DNA of 14,225 nucleotides from Serpens sp035306625 (GCA_035306625.1 DATGNS010000258.1:1-14225), one strand, 5' to 3'; numbered from the stretch's first letter, positions 7,139-14,225 are shown. Notes: generated from the sequence alone by a model not told the origin. A program made the numbers and translations.

Positions 7139-7435
7139 ATGGAACGCAAGCCGCCACCCCGCCCCGTTACTCCGCCCCGTGTCGCGGCCGAGCCGCCGCT
7201 GCTTACCGACGTGGTGGACGCCGATCACATCCCGCTGCTCTCCGACGTGGTGGAGCCTGCCCCGGCACCTGCCGCGGCCACTGCCACCGAGCGGCGCAGC
7301 AACGATGAATTGCGCAACGCCGCCGAACTGGTGTTCCAGGAAGTGCTGGCGGAGTACCTGCCACGCATCGAGGACGAGATCCGCAAGCGCCTGCGCGAGC
7401 GCATGGGCAGCCTGATCCGTGCCGGCAGGTCCTGA
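7139..7435 (+). CDS. Uncharacterised 98-aa protein between holC and valS, with duplicated PLL(T/S)DVV motif
   Basis: I cannot assign a function. The protein has two parts. Residues 1-50 are Pro/Ala-rich and probably disordered, and contain the motif twice at a 12-residue spacing: PLLTDVV (20-26) and PLLSDVV (32-38). Residues 54-92 form a charged amphipathic helical tail with NDELRNAAELVFQEVLAEYL and EDEIRKRLRERM. There is no signal peptide, membrane segment or cysteine. It starts 14 bases after the holC stop without a clear Shine-Dalgarno, so translation probably depends on holC. A small protein of this kind sits at the same place in Pseudomonas (PA3833 in PAO1, as I recall), and the motif resembles one in the DUF2486 family; both comparisons are from memory. 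The conserved position next to holC suggests, but does not prove, a link to chi. Confidence 0.82.
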   Translation: MERKPPPRPVTPPRVAAEPPLLTDVVDADHIPLLSDVVEPAPAPAAATATERRSNDELRNAAELVFQEVLAEYLPRIEDEIRKRLRERMGSLIRAGRS

Positions 7436-7452
7436 GCAGACGCACGTCACAC

Positions 7453-7481
7453 CTGCCCCGCCGGCGGCTTTGCCTTATACT
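7453..7481 (+). promoter_or_regulatory. Candidate promoter of valS
   Basis: TATACT (7476-7481, 5 of 6 to TATAAT) lies 17 bases after CTGCCC (7453-7458, 3 of 6 to TTGACA). Initiation near 7488 would give a leader of about 33 bases. The -10 is good and the -35 poor. It lies in the 85-base gap after the 98-aa ORF, so valS probably has its own transcript in addition to any read-through. Confidence 0.45.
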
Positions 7482-7520
7482 CCCCGGCTTTTCCCGATCA
7501 GCCGTTAAGGGTCCCGCCGC

Positions 7521-10355
7521 ATGGACAAGACCTACCAGCCGCACGCCATTGAATCCCGTTGGTACGCCGAATGGGAGGCGAACAATTACTTCGCCCCGCA
7601 GGGATCCGGTGCGCCCTACACCATTGCCCTGCCGCCGCCGAACGTCACCGGCAGCCTGCACATGGGCCATGGCTTCAACAACACCATCATGGACACCCTG
7701 ATCCGCTTCCGTCGCATGCAGGGTCGCAACACCCTGTGGCAGCCGGGTACCGATCATGCCGGCATCGCCACCCAGATGGTGGTGGAGCGCCAGCTGGCGG
7801 CCCAGGGCCTGTCGCGCCACGACCTGGGCCGCGAGAAGTTCCTGGAAAAGGTCTGGGAATGGAAGGAGCACTCCGGCGGCACCATCACCCGGCAGATCCG
7901 CCGCCTGGGCAGTTCGGTGGACTGGTCCCGCGAGCGCTTCACCATGGACGAGGGCCTGTCCGAGGCGGTCAAGGAGGCCTTCGTGCGCCTGCACGAGGAT
8001 GGCCTGATCTACCGTGGCAAGCGCCTGGTCAACTGGGACACCAAGCTGCACACCGCCATCTCCGACCTGGAGGTGGAGAACCACGACGAGAAGGGCCACC
8101 TCTGGCACCTGCGCTACCCGCTGGCCGAGGGCGCCCGGACCGCCGAGGGTCTGACCTACCTGGTGGTCGCCACCACTCGCCCGGAAACCATGCTGGGCGA
8201 CGCCGCCGTGGCCGTGCATCCGGAAGACGAGCGCTACAGGGACCTGATCGGCCGCCACGTGCTGCTGCCGCTGGTCAACCGCCTGATTCCCATCGTCGCC
8301 GACGAGTACGTCGACCGCGAGTTCGGCACCGGCTGCGTGAAGATCACCCCGGCCCACGACTTCAACGACTACGAAGTGGGCAAGCGCCACAACCTGCCGC
8401 TGATCAACATCTTCGACAAGAACGCCGCCGTGCTGGCCCGCGCCCAGGTGTTCAACCTGGACGGCAGCGTCAACGACCAGTTCGACGCCGAGCTGCCGGT
8501 CGCCTACGCCGGCATGGACCGCTTCGACGCCCGCAAGGCCATCGTCGCCGAATTCGAGGCCATGAGCCTGCTGGAGAAGGTCGAGGACCACGCCCTGAAA
8601 GTGCCCCGCGGCGACCGCTCCGGCACCATCATCGAGCCCTGGCTGACCGACCAGTGGTACGTCTCCACCAAGCCGCTGGCCGAGAAGGCCATCGCCGTGG
8701 TGGAAAGCGGCGAGATCCAGTTCGTGCCCAAGCAGTACGAGAACATGTATTTCAGCTGGATGCGCGACATCCAGGACTGGTGCATCAGCCGTCAGCTGTG
8801 GTGGGGGCATCGCATCCCCGCCTGGTACGACGAGGCCGGCAACGTCTACGTGGGCCGCGACGAGGCCGAGGTGCGCCGCAAGCACAACATCCGCAACGAT
8901 GAGGCGCTGCGCCAGGATGACGACGTGCTGGACACCTGGTTCAGCTCCGGCCTGTGGACCTTCTCGACCCTCGGCTGGCCCCAGCAGACCGAGTTCCTGA
9001 AGAACTTCCACCCCACCGACGTCCTGGTCACCGGCTTCGACATCATTTTCTTCTGGGTCGCCCGGATGATCATGCTGTCCACCCACCTGATGGGGGAGAT
9101 TCCCTTCAAGACCGTCTACGTCCATGGCCTGGTGCGCGACAGCCAGGGTCACAAGATGTCCAAGTCCAAGGGCAACGTGCTCGACCCGCTGGACATCGTC
9201 GACGGCATCGACCTGGAAACCCTGGTGGCCAAACGCACCAGCGGCATGATGCAGCCCAAGCTGGCCGAGAAGATCGCCAAGCAGACCCGCGCCGAATTCC
9301 CGGAAGGCATCGCCAGCTACGGCACCGACGCCCTGCGCTTCACCTTCTGCTCGCTGGCCGCCACCGGCCGCGACATCAAGTTCGACATGGGCCGCGTCGA
9401 GGGCTACCGCAACTTCTGCAACAAGCTGTGGAATGCCACCAACTTCGTGCTGGAGAACACCGACGGCAAGGATTGCGGCGTCCATGACGAGCCCGTGGAA
9501 CTGTCCGCGGTGGACCGCTGGATCATCTCCGCCCTGCAGCGCTGCGAAGAGGAGGTCACCCGCCACCTGGACGCCTTCCGCTTCGACCTGGCCGCCCAGT
9601 CGCTCTACGAGTTCATCTGGGACGAGTACTGCGCCTGGTACCTGGAACTGGTCAAGCCGGTGCTCTGGGACGAGAACGCCTCCGCCGAACGCCTGCGCGG
9701 CACCCGCCGCACCCTGGTACGCGTGCTGGAGGTCATCCTGCGTCTGGCCCACCCGATCATGCCGTTCATCACCGAGGAGATCTGGCAGCGCATCAAGGGC
9801 CTGGCCGGCAAGGAAGGTCCGACCATCATGCTGCAGCCCTGGCCGGTGGTCGATCAGAGCAAGGTGAATGCCGAAGCCGAGGCGGACATCGCCTGGGTGA
9901 AGACCTTCATGCTCGGCGTGCGGCAGATCCGCGGCGAGATGAACATCTCCATGGCCAAGCGCATCGACGTGGTGCTGGCCCATGCCAGCGCCGAGGATCG
10001 CCGGCGCCTGGCCGAGTTCGAACCGCTGATTGCCAAGCTGGCCAAGCTGGAATCGGTGCGCGTGCTGGCCGACGGGGAAAGCGAACCGCTGGCCGCCATC
10101 GCCCTGGTCGGCGAAATGCGTGTGCTGGTGCCCATGGCCGGCCTGATCGACAAGGACGCCGAGCTGGCGCGCCTGGACAAGGAAATCGGTCGCCTGCAGG
10201 GCGAGGTGCAGCGCGTCGGCGGCAAGCTGGGCAACCCCAGCTTCGTCGACAAGGCCCCGCCGGCGGTGATCGAGAAGGAACGCGCCAAGCTGGCCGAGGC
10301 CGAACAGGCGCTGGTCAAGCTCACCGAGCAGCGTGCGCGCATCGCCACCCTGTGA
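7521..10355 (+). CDS. valS: ValS, valyl-tRNA synthetase
   Basis: ValS is a class I aminoacyl-tRNA synthetase that charges tRNA(Val) with valine and edits misactivated threonine. The 944-aa length is normal. Features in order are: the HIGH-type motif HMGH (47-50) within PPPNVTGSLHMGHG; the inserted CP1 editing domain with ATTRPETMLGDAAVAVHP from about 217; the WMRDIQDWCISRQLWWGHRIPAW region (near 413-435); KMSKS exactly at 545-549; the helical anticodon-binding domain (about 670-820); and the C-terminal coiled-coil arm typical of ValS (about 880-944, with LARLDKEIGRLQGEVQRVGG). The arm contacts the tRNA outer corner. The ATG at 7521 is preceded by AAGGG ten bases upstream. The gene ends six bases before an excellent terminator, so it closes the pepA-holC-valS region. 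Confidence 0.99.
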   Translation: MDKTYQPHAIESRWYAEWEANNYFAPQGSGAPYTIALPPPNVTGSLHMGHGFNNTIMDTLIRFRRMQGRNTLWQPGTDHAGIATQMVVERQLAAQGLSRHDLGREKFLEKVWEWKEHSGGTITRQIRRLGSSVDWSRERFTMDEGLSEAVKEAFVRLHEDGLIYRGKRLVNWDTKLHTAISDLEVENHDEKGHLWHLRYPLAEGARTAEGLTYLVVATTRPETMLGDAAVAVHPEDERYRDLIGRHVLLPLVNRLIPIVADEYVDREFGTGCVKITPAHDFNDYEVGKRHNLPLINIFDKNAAVLARAQVFNLDGSVNDQFDAELPVAYAGMDRFDARKAIVAEFEAMSLLEKVEDHALKVPRGDRSGTIIEPWLTDQWYVSTKPLAEKAIAVVESGEIQFVPKQYENMYFSWMRDIQDWCISRQLWWGHRIPAWYDEAGNVYVGRDEAEVRRKHNIRNDEALRQDDDVLDTWFSSGLWTFSTLGWPQQTEFLKNFHPTDVLVTGFDIIFFWVARMIMLSTHLMGEIPFKTVYVHGLVRDSQGHKMSKSKGNVLDPLDIVDGIDLETLVAKRTSGMMQPKLAEKIAKQTRAEFPEGIASYGTDALRFTFCSLAATGRDIKFDMGRVEGYRNFCNKLWNATNFVLENTDGKDCGVHDEPVELSAVDRWIISALQRCEEEVTRHLDAFRFDLAAQSLYEFIWDEYCAWYLELVKPVLWDENASAERLRGTRRTLVRVLEVILRLAHPIMPFITEEIWQRIKGLAGKEGPTIMLQPWPVVDQSKVNAEAEADIAWVKTFMLGVRQIRGEMNISMAKRIDVVLAHASAEDRRRLAEFEPLIAKLAKLESVRVLADGESEPLAAIALVGEMRVLVPMAGLIDKDAELARLDKEIGRLQGEVQRVGGKLGNPSFVDKAPPAVIEKERAKLAEAEQALVKLTEQRARIATL

Positions 10356-10360
10356 TGGCC

Positions 10361-10394
10361 AAGCCCGGAAACAGCAGATTGTTTCCGGGCTTTT
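10361..10394 (+). terminator. Intrinsic terminator of valS
   Basis: AAGCCCGGAAACA (10361-10373) and TGTTTCCGGGCTT (10380-10392) are perfect 13-base arms around a 6-base loop (GCAGAT). The right arm ends in a T-run, TTTT at 10391-10394. It starts five bases after the valS stop and is the clearest terminator in the window. The AA and A-rich left edge gives it a matching, weaker form on the minus strand. Confidence 0.92.
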
Positions 10395-10436
10395 CAAACC
10401 ACTTGATACGCGACAATTTCTCGCACCCCTTCCTGC

Positions 10437-10448
10437 TGGCATAATGCC
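10437..10448 (+). promoter_or_regulatory. Candidate extended -10 promoter of nhaD overlapped by a small palindrome
   Basis: TGGCATAAT (10437-10445) fits an extended -10 element: TG, one base, then CATAAT with 5 of 6 to TATAAT. No good -35 is present at the usual distance; the TTGATA at 10403-10408 is too far upstream. The site is covered by an 11-base palindrome GGCAT-A-ATGCC (10438-10448), which could be an operator. Transcription from here would give a leader of about 90 bases before nhaD. The rest of the 10395-10540 gap shows no ORF or clear RNA gene. Confidence 0.4.
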
Positions 10449-10540
10449 GAGCACGCCGGATAGTGGCGCCTGGCTATTAGCTCTTCATCTACGGCCCCCG
10501 CGCAGTCCGCACAGACTTTCCCTACCTTCGGAGTGATTCC

Positions 10541-11920
10541 ATGTACCTACTGATGGCAGCCATCTTTGTCGTTGGCTATTTGTGCATTGCGCTCGAACAC
10601 CCCCTGAAACTGGACAAGGCCGCGTCGGCCCTGCTCACCGCGGCACTGACCTGGGCGGTGCTGGTGCTGGGCGCCGACCAGATCCTGCCGCTGCTGGAGC
10701 TGGGCACCCACAACCCCGCCGACTCCTCCGCCTTCGTGGTCACCGAGCTGCGCCACCACCTCGGCGAGATCGCCGAGATCCTGTTCTTCCTGATGGGCGC
10801 CATGACCATCGTCGAACTGATCGACGCCCATGGCGGCTTCAAGGTGATCACCGACCGCATCCACACCCGCAAGCGCGTCTCGCTGCTGTGGATCATCGGC
10901 CTGCTGACCTTCTTCCTGTCGGCGGTGCTGGACAACCTGACCACCACCATCGTGATGATCTCGCTGCTGCGCAAGCTGGTGCGCGGCCGCCCCGAGCGCT
11001 GGCTGTACGTGGGCATCGTGGTGATCGCCGCCAACGCCGGCGGTGCCTGGTCGCCGATCGGTGACGTGACCACCACCATGCTGTGGATCGGCGGGCAGAT
11101 CACCGCACCCGGCGTGATCACCCAGCTGTTCATTCCCAGCCTGATCTGCCTGCTGGTGCCGCTGGCCATTCTCAGCGTCCGCCTGCACGGCGATGCGCCG
11201 CGCCCGCGCAAGGTCTCCCACCTCGGCGAGAAGCACCCGCCGGTGACCACCGCGAAGGAGCGCGCCACCGTCCTTTCCGTCGGCCTGGGCGCGCTGCTGT
11301 TCGTGCCGATATTCAAGACCGTGACCGGCCTGCCCCCCTACATGGGCATCCTCTTCGGCCTCGGCGTGCTCTGGGTGGTCACCGAGATCATGCACCGCGA
11401 AAAGACCGCGGAACATCGCCATCCGCTGTCGGTCATCGGCGTGCTGCACCGCATCGACACCCCCAGCATCCTGTTCTTCCTCGGCATCCTGCTGGCGGTA
11501 TCCGCACTGGCCACCGCCGGTCACCTGACCCAGGTCGCCACCGCGCTGCGCGACAGCCTCGGCAACATCTACGCCATCAACTATGCCATCGGCCTGCTGT
11601 CCGCCGTGGTGGATAACGTGCCGCTGGTGGCCGGCGCGATGAAGATGTATCCGCTGGTCAGCGAGGGTGCCCTGGCCTCCGCCGCCGCCGAGGAAACCGG
11701 CTGGCTGTCCCAGTTCGTCACCGACGGCCGCTTCTGGGAATTCCTCGCCTTCTGTGCCGGCACCGGCGGCAGCTCGCTGATCATCGGTTCGGCTGCCGGC
11801 GTGGCCGCCATGGGCATGGAGCGCATCGGCTTCTTCTGGTATGTCAAGCGCGTCAGCGGGCTGGCCTTCCTGGGCTATACCGGTGGTGCACTGGCCTACC
11901 TGGCCATGAGCGTACTCTGA
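10541..11920 (+). CDS. nhaD: NhaD-type Na+/H+ antiporter
   Basis: Inner-membrane sodium (and probably lithium)/proton antiporter of the NhaD family, important in halophiles and marine bacteria for sodium tolerance at alkaline pH. The 459-aa protein is almost wholly hydrophobic, with about 12 membrane segments in two related halves. Each half has a matching core: SAVLDNLTTTIVM (127-139) and SAVVDNVPLVAGAM (354-367). NAGGAWSPIGDVTTT (165-179) is the family hallmark; Asn165, Asp175, Thr177 and Thr178 correspond to residues reported as essential in Vibrio cholerae NhaD. The GTGGSSLIIGSAAG block (407-420) near the C-terminus is also characteristic. The start has GGAG (10530-10533) seven bases upstream. 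The gene follows the valS terminator, so it starts a new unit, and it is followed after 46 bases by a small winged-helix gene. Confidence 0.93.
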   Translation: MYLLMAAIFVVGYLCIALEHPLKLDKAASALLTAALTWAVLVLGADQILPLLELGTHNPADSSAFVVTELRHHLGEIAEILFFLMGAMTIVELIDAHGGFKVITDRIHTRKRVSLLWIIGLLTFFLSAVLDNLTTTIVMISLLRKLVRGRPERWLYVGIVVIAANAGGAWSPIGDVTTTMLWIGGQITAPGVITQLFIPSLICLLVPLAILSVRLHGDAPRPRKVSHLGEKHPPVTTAKERATVLSVGLGALLFVPIFKTVTGLPPYMGILFGLGVLWVVTEIMHREKTAEHRHPLSVIGVLHRIDTPSILFFLGILLAVSALATAGHLTQVATALRDSLGNIYAINYAIGLLSAVVDNVPLVAGAMKMYPLVSEGALASAAAEETGWLSQFVTDGRFWEFLAFCAGTGGSSLIIGSAAGVAAMGMERIGFFWYVKRVSGLAFLGYTGGALAYLAMSVL

Positions 11921-11928
11921 GGCTCCTC

Positions 11929-11946
11929 GGGGCGCCTCGGCGCCCC
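11929..11946 (+). other. GC hairpin after nhaD, no T-tract
   Basis: GGGGCGCC and GGCGCCCC are perfect 8-base arms around TC, in practice a 7-bp stem with CTCG as the loop, starting 8 bases after the nhaD stop. No T-run follows. It shares its core with the pepA-holC hairpin (GGGCGCC, TC at the dyad, GGCGCCC). It may protect the nhaD mRNA end or partly terminate before the winged-helix gene. Confidence 0.5.
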
Positions 11947-11966
11947 GTCCGACAGGGAAGTCGCCC

Positions 11967-12263
11967 ATGCAACCGAGCAAGACCAAGACCAGCTTCTACC
12001 GCCGCCTGTACGTCGCCTGGCTGATCGACAGCGGCACCGCCAACAACGTGCCGGCCATCATGGCCGCCACCGGCATGCCCCGGCGCACCGCGCAGGACAC
12101 CCTCGATGCGCTGGGCGAGCTGGACATCGACTGCGTGTTCGAACAGGGCGAGGGCGAACGCCACAACAGCGGCCGCTATCGCATCCGCGACTGGGGACCG
12201 ATCGATTCGCGCTGGGTCGAGGCCCAGCTTCCCCGCCTGAAGGCGGTACTCGGCTACCCTTGA
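11967..12263 (+). CDS. Small winged helix-turn-helix protein
   Basis: A 98-aa soluble, single-domain protein, probably DNA-binding and cytoplasmic. The helix-turn-helix is visible as NVPAIMAAT (27-35), turn GMPR, then the recognition helix RRTAQDTLDALGEL (39-52). A beta-wing follows: IDCVFEQGEGERHNSGRYRIRDWG (about 54-77). The C-terminal helix ends in AVLGYP. It has no ligand or metal domain and no cysteine cluster (one Cys, 56). It looks like a small winged-helix family found in Pseudomonas and Vibrio, probably Pfam HTH_43 (PF09904), by memory only; targets are unknown to me. The start has AGGGA (11954-11958) eight bases upstream. Lying between nhaD and an SLC13 transporter, it could regulate one or both, but this is inference from position. 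Confidence 0.85.
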   Translation: MQPSKTKTSFYRRLYVAWLIDSGTANNVPAIMAATGMPRRTAQDTLDALGELDIDCVFEQGEGERHNSGRYRIRDWGPIDSRWVEAQLPRLKAVLGYP

Positions 12264-12345
12264 GAGCCGCGGCGCCAGAACTCCCGCAGATAACCCTGTT
12301 CCAAGCGCGGCTATCCTGCCGGGTGGGCCTTCCAAAAAAACGGCG

Positions 12346-12366
12346 TGCCGGTATCGTATGCCGGCA
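12346..12366. other. Inverted repeat and A7 tract upstream of the SLC13 gene
   Basis: In the 132-base gap before the last gene, TGCCGG (12346-12351) and CCGGCA (12361-12366) form 6-base arms around 9 bases, preceded by seven A at 12334-12340. On the plus strand, TATCGT (12352-12357) in the loop is a possible weak -10, with CTTCCA (12329-12334) 17 bases upstream. On the minus strand the arrangement resembles hairpin plus T7, but no minus-strand gene ends here. It may be an operator over the promoter of the transporter. Confidence 0.3.
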
Positions 12367-12395
12367 TTTCGCCATAGCCCCCGCACCGTATTTCC

Positions 12396-14225
12396 ATGAC
12401 TTCCGATCTCCTGCTGGTTCTGGCGCTCCTCGCGCTCTGCGTCTTCCTTTTCCTGCGCAACAAGCCGCGCATGGACGTGGTGGCCGTACTGGCCATGGTT
12501 GGCCTGCCACTGACCGGCGTGCTGACCGTGCCCGAGGCCCTGGCCGGCTTCAGCGACCCCAGCGTGGTGCTCATCGCTGCGCTGTTCGTGATCGGCGAGG
12601 GACTGGTGCGCACCGGCATCGCCTACCGCATGGGCGACTGGCTGGTGAACACCGCCGGCAGCAGCGAACCGCGCCTGCTGGTGTTGCTGATGCTGGCGGT
12701 GGCCATCCTGGGCTCGGTGATGAGTTCCACTGGCGTGGTAGCCATCTTCATTCCCATCGTCATGGGCATTGCCGCGCGCCTGGGCATCAGCCCCGGGCGG
12801 CTGATGATGCCGCTGGCCTTCGCCGGCCTGATCAGCGGCATGCTCACCCTGGTGGCCACACCGCCCAACCTGGTGGTGCACAGCGAGCTGCGCCGCGCCG
12901 GGCTGGAAGGCTTCGGCTTCTTCGCCTTCACCCCCATCGGCCTGGCCATCCTCGTGCTGGGCATCGGCTACATGCTGTTCGCCCGCCGCTGGCTGCGCAG
13001 CGAGGATGGCGCCTCGGCTGGCGACCGCTCACGACACACCCTGGCCGATCTGGCCCGTGACTATCGCCTGTCCGAGCGCGAGCAGCGCCTGCGGGTGCTG
13101 TCCACCTCACCGCTGGCCGGCCGCCTGCTCAACGAGCTGGAGCTGCGCAGCCAGTACGGCATCAACGTGATTGCCGTGGAACGCCACGGCCGCTTCCAGA
13201 ACCAGCTGATGATGGCCACCGGCAGCACCCATGTGCAGGTCGGTGACATCCTGCTGGTGGACCTGGCCAGCCCGGCCATCGGTCTGGCCGGCGTCTACGA
13301 TGAACTGGGCCTGTCGCCGCTGCAGCTCAAGTCCTCCTACTACGCCGATCACGCCCATGAGCTGGGGCTGGCCGAGGTGGTGCTGCCACCGGAATCCACC
13401 CTGCCGGGCAAGAGCATCCTGGAGCTGGGCTTTCGCAGCCGCCACCAGTTGAACGTGGTGGGTCTGCGCCGCAACCGCGAAGCCCTCGACGGTCTGCTGG
13501 TGGACGAGACGCTGCGCCCCGGCGACACCCTGCTGGTGGCCGGCTCCTGGCGCAACATCGACCGCCTGCACGACCTGTCCCGGGACTTCCTGGTGCTCAG
13601 CCTGCCCGTGGAGGTCAACCAGGTGGTGCCGGCCGCCGACAAGGCGCCCTTCGCCCTGCTCAGTCTGGCAGTGATGATCGGCCTGATGGTCAGCGGCATC
13701 GTGCCCAACGCCATCGCCGCGCTGATCGCCTGCCTGCTGATGGGTGCCTTCCGCTGCATTGACATGGACAGCGCCTACAAGTCCATCCACTGGCCGAGCA
13801 TGATCCTTATCGTCGGCATGCTGCCCTTCGCCCTGGCGCTGCAGAAGACCGGCGGCATCAGCCTGGCGGTGGACGGCCTGCTGGCTTTGTTCGGCGACGC
13901 CGGTCCACACGCCCTGCTGGCCTGTCTGTTCGCGGTGACCGCGCTGACCGGATTGTTCATTTCCAACACCGCCACGGCGGTGCTGATGGCACCGGTGGCC
14001 CTGTCCCTGGCCCAGCACCTGGGGCTGTCGCCCTACCCGTTCGCCATGACCGTTGCGCTGGCCGCCTCGGCGGCCTTCATGACCCCGGTCTCGTCGCCGG
14101 TGAACACCCTGGTGCTGGGCCCGGGCCGCTATCGCTTCGCCGACTTCCTGAAGATCGGTGTGCCCTTCACGCTGCTGGTGATGCTGCTCACCGTGCTGGC
14201 AGTGCCGATCGTGTTTCCGCTGTGA
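12396..14225 (+). CDS. SLC13-family permease with two central RCK_C (TrkA-C) domains
   Basis: Inner-membrane transporter of the DASS/SLC13 type, whose relatives move dicarboxylates, sulfate or other anions with Na+ or H+; the substrate cannot be read from sequence. The 609-aa protein has three parts. Residues 1-200 hold about five or six membrane segments with SSTGVVAIFIP (110-120) and ATPPNLVV (154-161). About 214-402 are two tandem RCK_C domains, cytosolic ligand-sensing modules (GINVIAVERHG at 255-265 and QLNVVGLRRN at 351-360). Residues 415-609 hold the second membrane half with the intact SNT motif SNTATAVLMAP (523-533) and TPVSSPVNTLVLGPGRY (563-579). The first SNT position reads Ser-Ser-Thr. 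No Shine-Dalgarno precedes the ATG at 12396; starting instead at Met26 would lose the first membrane segment. The stop is the last codon of the window. Confidence 0.92.
   Translation: MTSDLLLVLALLALCVFLFLRNKPRMDVVAVLAMVGLPLTGVLTVPEALAGFSDPSVVLIAALFVIGEGLVRTGIAYRMGDWLVNTAGSSEPRLLVLLMLAVAILGSVMSSTGVVAIFIPIVMGIAARLGISPGRLMMPLAFAGLISGMLTLVATPPNLVVHSELRRAGLEGFGFFAFTPIGLAILVLGIGYMLFARRWLRSEDGASAGDRSRHTLADLARDYRLSEREQRLRVLSTSPLAGRLLNELELRSQYGINVIAVERHGRFQNQLMMATGSTHVQVGDILLVDLASPAIGLAGVYDELGLSPLQLKSSYYADHAHELGLAEVVLPPESTLPGKSILELGFRSRHQLNVVGLRRNREALDGLLVDETLRPGDTLLVAGSWRNIDRLHDLSRDFLVLSLPVEVNQVVPAADKAPFALLSLAVMIGLMVSGIVPNAIAALIACLLMGAFRCIDMDSAYKSIHWPSMILIVGMLPFALALQKTGGISLAVDGLLALFGDAGPHALLACLFAVTALTGLFISNTATAVLMAPVALSLAQHLGLSPYPFAMTVALAASAAFMTPVSSPVNTLVLGPGRYRFADFLKIGVPFTLLVMLLTVLAVPIVFPL

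Noticed and set aside
7196..7252. The near-identical 21-base units at 36-base spacing as a start of a CRISPR or satellite array
   Set aside because: There are only two copies, they lie in frame inside a coding sequence, and they encode the PLL(T/S)DVV motif pair.
7203..10454. A 1083-aa open frame on the minus strand opposite valS
   Set aside because: It lies exactly opposite a complete valS, and its His/Gln/Gly/Val/Asp-rich sequence has no recognisable domain. Long antisense frames are expected in high-GC genes with strong third-position bias.
10547..11986. A 479-aa open frame opposite nhaD, and similar long frames opposite lptF, gatB and the SLC13 gene
   Set aside because: They have low-complexity Gly/Gln/His/Asp composition, no domains, and lie wholly opposite well-supported genes.
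1..14225. A search by eye for tRNA genes, transposases, integrase sites, toxin-antitoxin pairs or defence genes
   Set aside because: None was seen. All sizeable frames are accounted for by core genes, and base and codon use look even across the window, so there is no sign of a recent island.

Overview
This is a GC-rich (roughly 65% by eye), densely packed stretch of core chromosome from a gammaproteobacterium, most likely Pseudomonas or a close relative. Protein identities, codon bias and the gene order lptG-lptF / pepA-holC-small ORF-valS all fit that group. I see no tRNA or rRNA, insertion sequence, phage or plasmid gene, CRISPR array or toxin-antitoxin pair. No gap between genes exceeds about 185 bases.

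Layout. (1) 1-2298: the 3' part of gatA and all of gatB, two subunits of the tRNA-dependent amidotransferase that makes Gln-tRNA(Gln) and/or Asn-tRNA(Asn). (2) 2409-2816 (or from 2361): a short RlpA-family lipoprotein without a SPOR domain. (3) 2863-5024, minus strand: lptF-lptG with a 4-base overlap, the two membrane permease subunits of the LptB2FG lipopolysaccharide exporter. (4) 5168-7435, plus strand, divergent from lptF: pepA (leucyl aminopeptidase), holC (DNA polymerase III chi) and an uncharacterised 98-aa protein. (5) 7521-10355: valS (valyl-tRNA synthetase) with its own probable promoter and a textbook intrinsic terminator. (6) 10541-11920: an NhaD-type Na+/H+ antiporter. (7) 11967-12263: a small winged-helix protein. 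(8) 12396-14225: an SLC13-type permease with two central RCK_C domains, whose stop codon is the last codon of the window.

How the genes relate. The first half is housekeeping: translation (gatAB, valS), envelope biogenesis (the RlpA-like lipoprotein, lptFG), peptide turnover (pepA) and replication (holC). The last quarter is ion and anion transport (nhaD, SLC13/RCK) with a putative small DNA-binding protein between the two transporters. The minus-strand lptFG block converges with the RlpA-like gene and diverges from pepA, so 5025-5167 must hold promoters for both directions.

Nothing here is a convincing undescribed system. The items most worth a second look are the 98-aa protein between holC and valS with its duplicated PLL(T/S)DVV motif, the RlpA-like lipoprotein with intact active-site positions but no SPOR domain and an unclear start inside a hairpin, the asymmetric SNT motifs of the SLC13/RCK transporter, and an inverted repeat on the putative nhaD promoter. 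All calls are from reading the sequence; no database search was run.
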